Origin: an uncultured Verrucomicrobiales bacterium
GTDB lineage: Bacteria; Verrucomicrobiota; Verrucomicrobiia; Verrucomicrobiales; Akkermansiaceae
Assembly: GCA_937885815.1 (NCBI GenBank)
Contig: CALABM010000255.1
Span: 1-16,799 of the forward strand
Direction of reading: 5' to 3'
DNA: 16,799 nt
Below the pieces are notes generated by a model. The model was given only the letters and a program-made list of their open reading frames with translations. It made no database searches and was not told where the DNA came from. Made by a program: the position numbers and the translations under genes. This document shows positions 14,474-16,799 of this stretch, piece after piece; the first letter of the stretch is position 1, and every line of letters begins with the position of its first letter.

Positions 14474-16799
14474 ATGAAACTTCATCTGAATCTTTCGCTC
14501 CGCCGCGCATTGTTGGCTGCCATGGCAGCTGTCGCTACTTTTGCCCCCTCGGTAACTGCCGGTATTGCTGATGCCCGTTACGATTTGCAGTATTATCTGG
14601 ATTTCGCTTACAATATGGGTATGTTCCGCCCCGGCGCTTCTAACCTGACTGTGGCGTATAAAGATGGTACAACTGTTTCTGAACCCGTCATTCCGGTAAT
14701 GCCTAATCTGGATAGCTTCGGTGCAAAGGGGGATTTGGTCGGCTCAAACTTCCATTTCCAAGCAGGTTCCGGTCTGGTGGCACCGCAGTATCTGGTTAGT
14801 GCTGAGCACTGTAATGAGTCTCCCGTCTTTTTCGTGACTCAGAATACGACCTACAGGTACAAATACACCTCTTCCGGGTATGCAAGTCAGGCCGGTGTGG
14901 GCAGCGCAGACTGGAGTATTCAGCGCCTCAATAAAGTTGTGACGGAGGTGGCCTATACGCCCTATGCCTCGGATGCGTTCATGGCCTCCCTTCCTGCTAA
15001 TGAGACATGGCTTTACCGCGTGGGGCAGGGTGACCCTAAGGATACGAATGGTGGGTTATCTATCGGCCGCAATGCGATGGGTGGCTTGAGCAATATATCG
15101 AACATTAACAAGAACGGGTCCGGGACCTGGGTTTTCACTACCCACTTAAGGGAGTATGATGTAGCGGGGGATACGCGTCCTCCTCTGGAAATAAGTGTAA
15201 CCTCCGGCGATAGTGGCAGTGCTATTTATGCGTGGGATGATGAAAATGACCGTTTCCTGCATGTTGGTTTTGCGTCCGGCAGTACGAACTTTAACGCGTA
15301 TTCGTCCAATGGCTACTTCTGTCACAATGGTACGGCGTACGAAAACTTTATAGATTCCTACGATATTGCGGTTAATCAGTTCAGTGGAACAGGCACGATA
15401 TTGTGGGGTGCTCAGAATAGCACCACCGGTAAGGGGGTTCTGACTCAGGGGGATGTAAGCGTGGAATACACCGGCGCCGGCAGTGGTAATACTTCATACG
15501 ACCACCTCGGTTTAGTTTTCTCTACGGCTGATACGACTAATACCCAGCATCTACAGCTGCAGAACAGCGTGAACATGGGCTCCGGTGCCCTTACGTTCAA
15601 CAGTGGCAGCTGGCGTATATCGGAGAAGGATTCTTCTTACTCCTTCAATAATGCCGGTTTTGTGGTTAATGGAGGCGCTAATTTAACACTGGAGCTCACC
15701 GCTACCTCATCCGAAGAGTGGCGCAAGGTGGGTGAAGGCATCATGACTATTGCCGGTGAGGGGAATAATGAGGCCGTTCTGCGTGTGGGCGGTGGTACCA
15801 CCATTTACAATGTTGTCCGAGATGAAGAGGGCAACATCATTGGCTGCTCACTGGGCAATCTTGGTGAAACTCGCCTGGATCGTGAAGGTGGTTACGCGGC
15901 ATCATCCGTTCGTCTGGAGGCGGGCGTGGCTTCTATCGTGCTGATGCGAGATGGTCAGTTTAAGACCAACTCCGTAGCGGGTGATACCTTTACCTTTGGC
16001 AATGCCGGTGGCCTGCTTAATTTGAATGGGCATGACCTGACTTGGGGTGTTATCCAGCAGGACGGCTCCGGTACCGGTGCCCGCATCGGTAACATGATGA
16101 CCCAGGACGGCGTCACTCCGACCAAAGCTTCCACCTTCACCTACACCGGAACAGGTACCTTTGAAGGGTGCTTCATGGATGAAGGAAAGAACAGTACGGC
16201 TCAGCTGGCTGTGGTGTACAACAATGCCAATGAGGGAGCGAGCTGGACCCTGACCGGCAATCATACGAACGTGGGCGGCTATACTGTTCAGGCCGGTACC
16301 TTGGTTCTTCAGGGCTCCGCTACGCCCCACATTTTAAACAAGGTGGAGAATGACTGGACATACGCCACCATGAATGGCTCGGACGTGACCGTGAAGTCCG
16401 GCGCGGCGTTCCAGCTTTCTCACCATGCTCAGCTGTTAGGTAACATCAATGTTGAGGCTGGTGGCTCTGTTATCATCAACGAAACTGTTCAGGCCGCCCG
16501 CGAGGCTATTGGTGGCGGCTTGCAGCAGGATATGACAAACCACGGCATCTACGGCCTCGTGGGCGATATTACGCTCAATGGCGCAAGCAACATGACTGTG
16601 GATACGGAATCCCCCGTGGTAACTACCATGAAGGGTAACGTCTACGGCAATGCCGATGCCGGCTTCATCAAAACCGGTGATGGTGTATTTGTGGTAGACG
16701 GGCAGCTGCATGTGCCTGGCGGTACAATTGTGGAAGGTGGTTTGGTGGCTGATCGCCCTTTCTATCTGTGCTGCCACGGTGCTGATCAAGCAGCATTCC
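14474..16799 (+). CDS. S6-family (IgA1 protease/SPATE-like) autotransporter serine protease, C-terminus outside window
   Basis: 775 codons are visible and the frame stays open to the right edge. The signal peptide MKLHLNLSLRRALLAAMAAV continues to a probable cleavage near TAG-I (about residue 29). The protease domain (about 32-300) matches S6 peptidases by eye: RYDLQYYLDFAYNMGMF with PGASNL, His112 in LVSAEHC, Asp146 in ADWSIQRLNKVVTEV, and Ser247 in TSGDSGSAIYAWD. The triad is therefore intact. Spacing of 34 and 101 residues is plausible for the family. From about 300 on, the chain is Gly/Asn/Thr-rich beta-helix passenger with autotransporter-associated beta-strand repeats at about 587-615 (WTLTGN, GGYTVQAGTLVLQGS) and 730-757 (KTGDGVFVVDGQL). 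A C-terminal beta-barrel would be expected but is not in view. There is no Shine-Dalgarno site. It is divergent from the operon and has its own strong promoter, so co-function is unproven. Confidence 0.9.
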   Translation, partial: MKLHLNLSLRRALLAAMAAVATFAPSVTAGIADARYDLQYYLDFAYNMGMFRPGASNLTVAYKDGTTVSEPVIPVMPNLDSFGAKGDLVGSNFHFQAGSGLVAPQYLVSAEHCNESPVFFVTQNTTYRYKYTSSGYASQAGVGSADWSIQRLNKVVTEVAYTPYASDAFMASLPANETWLYRVGQGDPKDTNGGLSIGRNAMGGLSNISNINKNGSGTWVFTTHLREYDVAGDTRPPLEISVTSGDSGSAIYAWDDENDRFLHVGFASGSTNFNAYSSNGYFCHNGTAYENFIDSYDIAVNQFSGTGTILWGAQNSTTGKGVLTQGDVSVEYTGAGSGNTSYDHLGLVFSTADTTNTQHLQLQNSVNMGSGALTFNSGSWRISEKDSSYSFNNAGFVVNGGANLTLELTATSSEEWRKVGEGIMTIAGEGNNEAVLRVGGGTTIYNVVRDEEGNIIGCSLGNLGETRLDREGGYAASSVRLEAGVASIVLMRDGQFKTNSVAGDTFTFGNAGGLLNLNGHDLTWGVIQQDGSGTGARIGNMMTQDGVTPTKASTFTYTGTGTFEGCFMDEGKNSTAQLAVVYNNANEGASWTLTGNHTNVGGYTVQAGTLVLQGSATPHILNKVENDWTYATMNGSDVTVKSGAAFQLSHHAQLLGNINVEAGGSVIINETVQAAREAIGGGLQQDMTNHGIYGLVGDITLNGASNMTVDTESPVVTTMKGNVYGNADAGFIKTGDGVFVVDGQLHVPGGTIVEGGLVADRPFYLCCHGADQAAF

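Noticed and set aside
14171..14510. Two minus-strand ORFs opposite the start of the S6-like protease gene
   Set aside because: They overlap the predicted promoter and signal-peptide region of a well-supported gene, have no recognised domain, and coincide with the hairpin element, so they look like chance frames.
15902..16789. Minus-strand ORFs within the autotransporter gene
   Set aside because: The plus-strand frame is continuous from a signal peptide through the protease to the beta-strand repeats; the opposite frames carry no recognisable domain.
1..16799. CRISPR arrays, tRNA/rRNA genes, transposases, attachment sites
   Set aside because: I saw no spaced direct repeats, cloverleaf or rRNA-like sequence, and no transposase or integrase motifs. 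The only tandem repeats are in-frame coding repeats.

Overview
The window looks like part of a Gram-negative genome. I think the PVC group is most likely (Verrucomicrobiota, for example a gut Akkermansia- or Opitutales-like lineage). This rests on signal peptides, a proton-channel pair, a cytoplasmic FHA/kinase repertoire, an autotransporter-type surface protease with autotransporter-associated beta-strand repeats, and the near absence of Shine-Dalgarno sites. The taxonomic placement is inference; no rRNA or housekeeping gene is present.

Positions 13866 down to 1 (minus strand) hold one unbroken run of ten genes that continues past the left edge. Gaps are 20-70 bp, with one 14-bp overlap, and I see no internal terminator. 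In transcription order they encode: an ExbD/MotB-like membrane-anchored protein (13090-13866); a small FHA-only protein (12702-13067); an ExbB/MotA/TolQ-family channel subunit (11849-12652); a secreted-side zinc metalloprotease fused through one membrane helix to a cytoplasmic FHA domain (9415-11862); a membrane-anchored protein resembling the missing propeptide of that protease (8507-9394); a second membrane FHA protein (7650-8438); a soluble FHA protein with a Thr-rich front half (6786-7607); a protein with two tandem PP2C domains and a membrane helix (4398-6719); a Ser/Thr kinase with a membrane helix and about 16 Sel1 repeats (1194-4367); and a partial pseudokinase, paralogous to the kinase, that has lost every catalytic motif (1-1166).

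Together these give a complete phosphothreonine circuit: a writer kinase, an eraser phosphatase, four FHA readers and a pseudokinase. It is built around the inner membrane and sits in one operon with a proton-motive-force-type channel pair and an envelope metalloprotease. My reading, which is inference, is that cytoplasmic phosphorylation state is coupled across the membrane to energised and proteolytic activity in the envelope. I do not recognise this combination as a named system. It has the kinase/PP2C/FHA logic of the type VI secretion threonine-phosphorylation pathway but no secretion-machine genes, and it has an ExbB/ExbD-like pair but no Zorya or TonB genes.

Positions 13867-14473 form a divergent intergenic region. 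It holds a predicted promoter for each side, two small inverted repeats, a longer hairpin and one doubtful 50-codon ORF. From 14474 to the right edge (plus strand) runs a partial S6-family (IgA1 protease/SPATE-like) serine protease with a signal peptide, an intact His-Asp-Ser triad and a beta-helical passenger. Its C-terminus lies outside the window.
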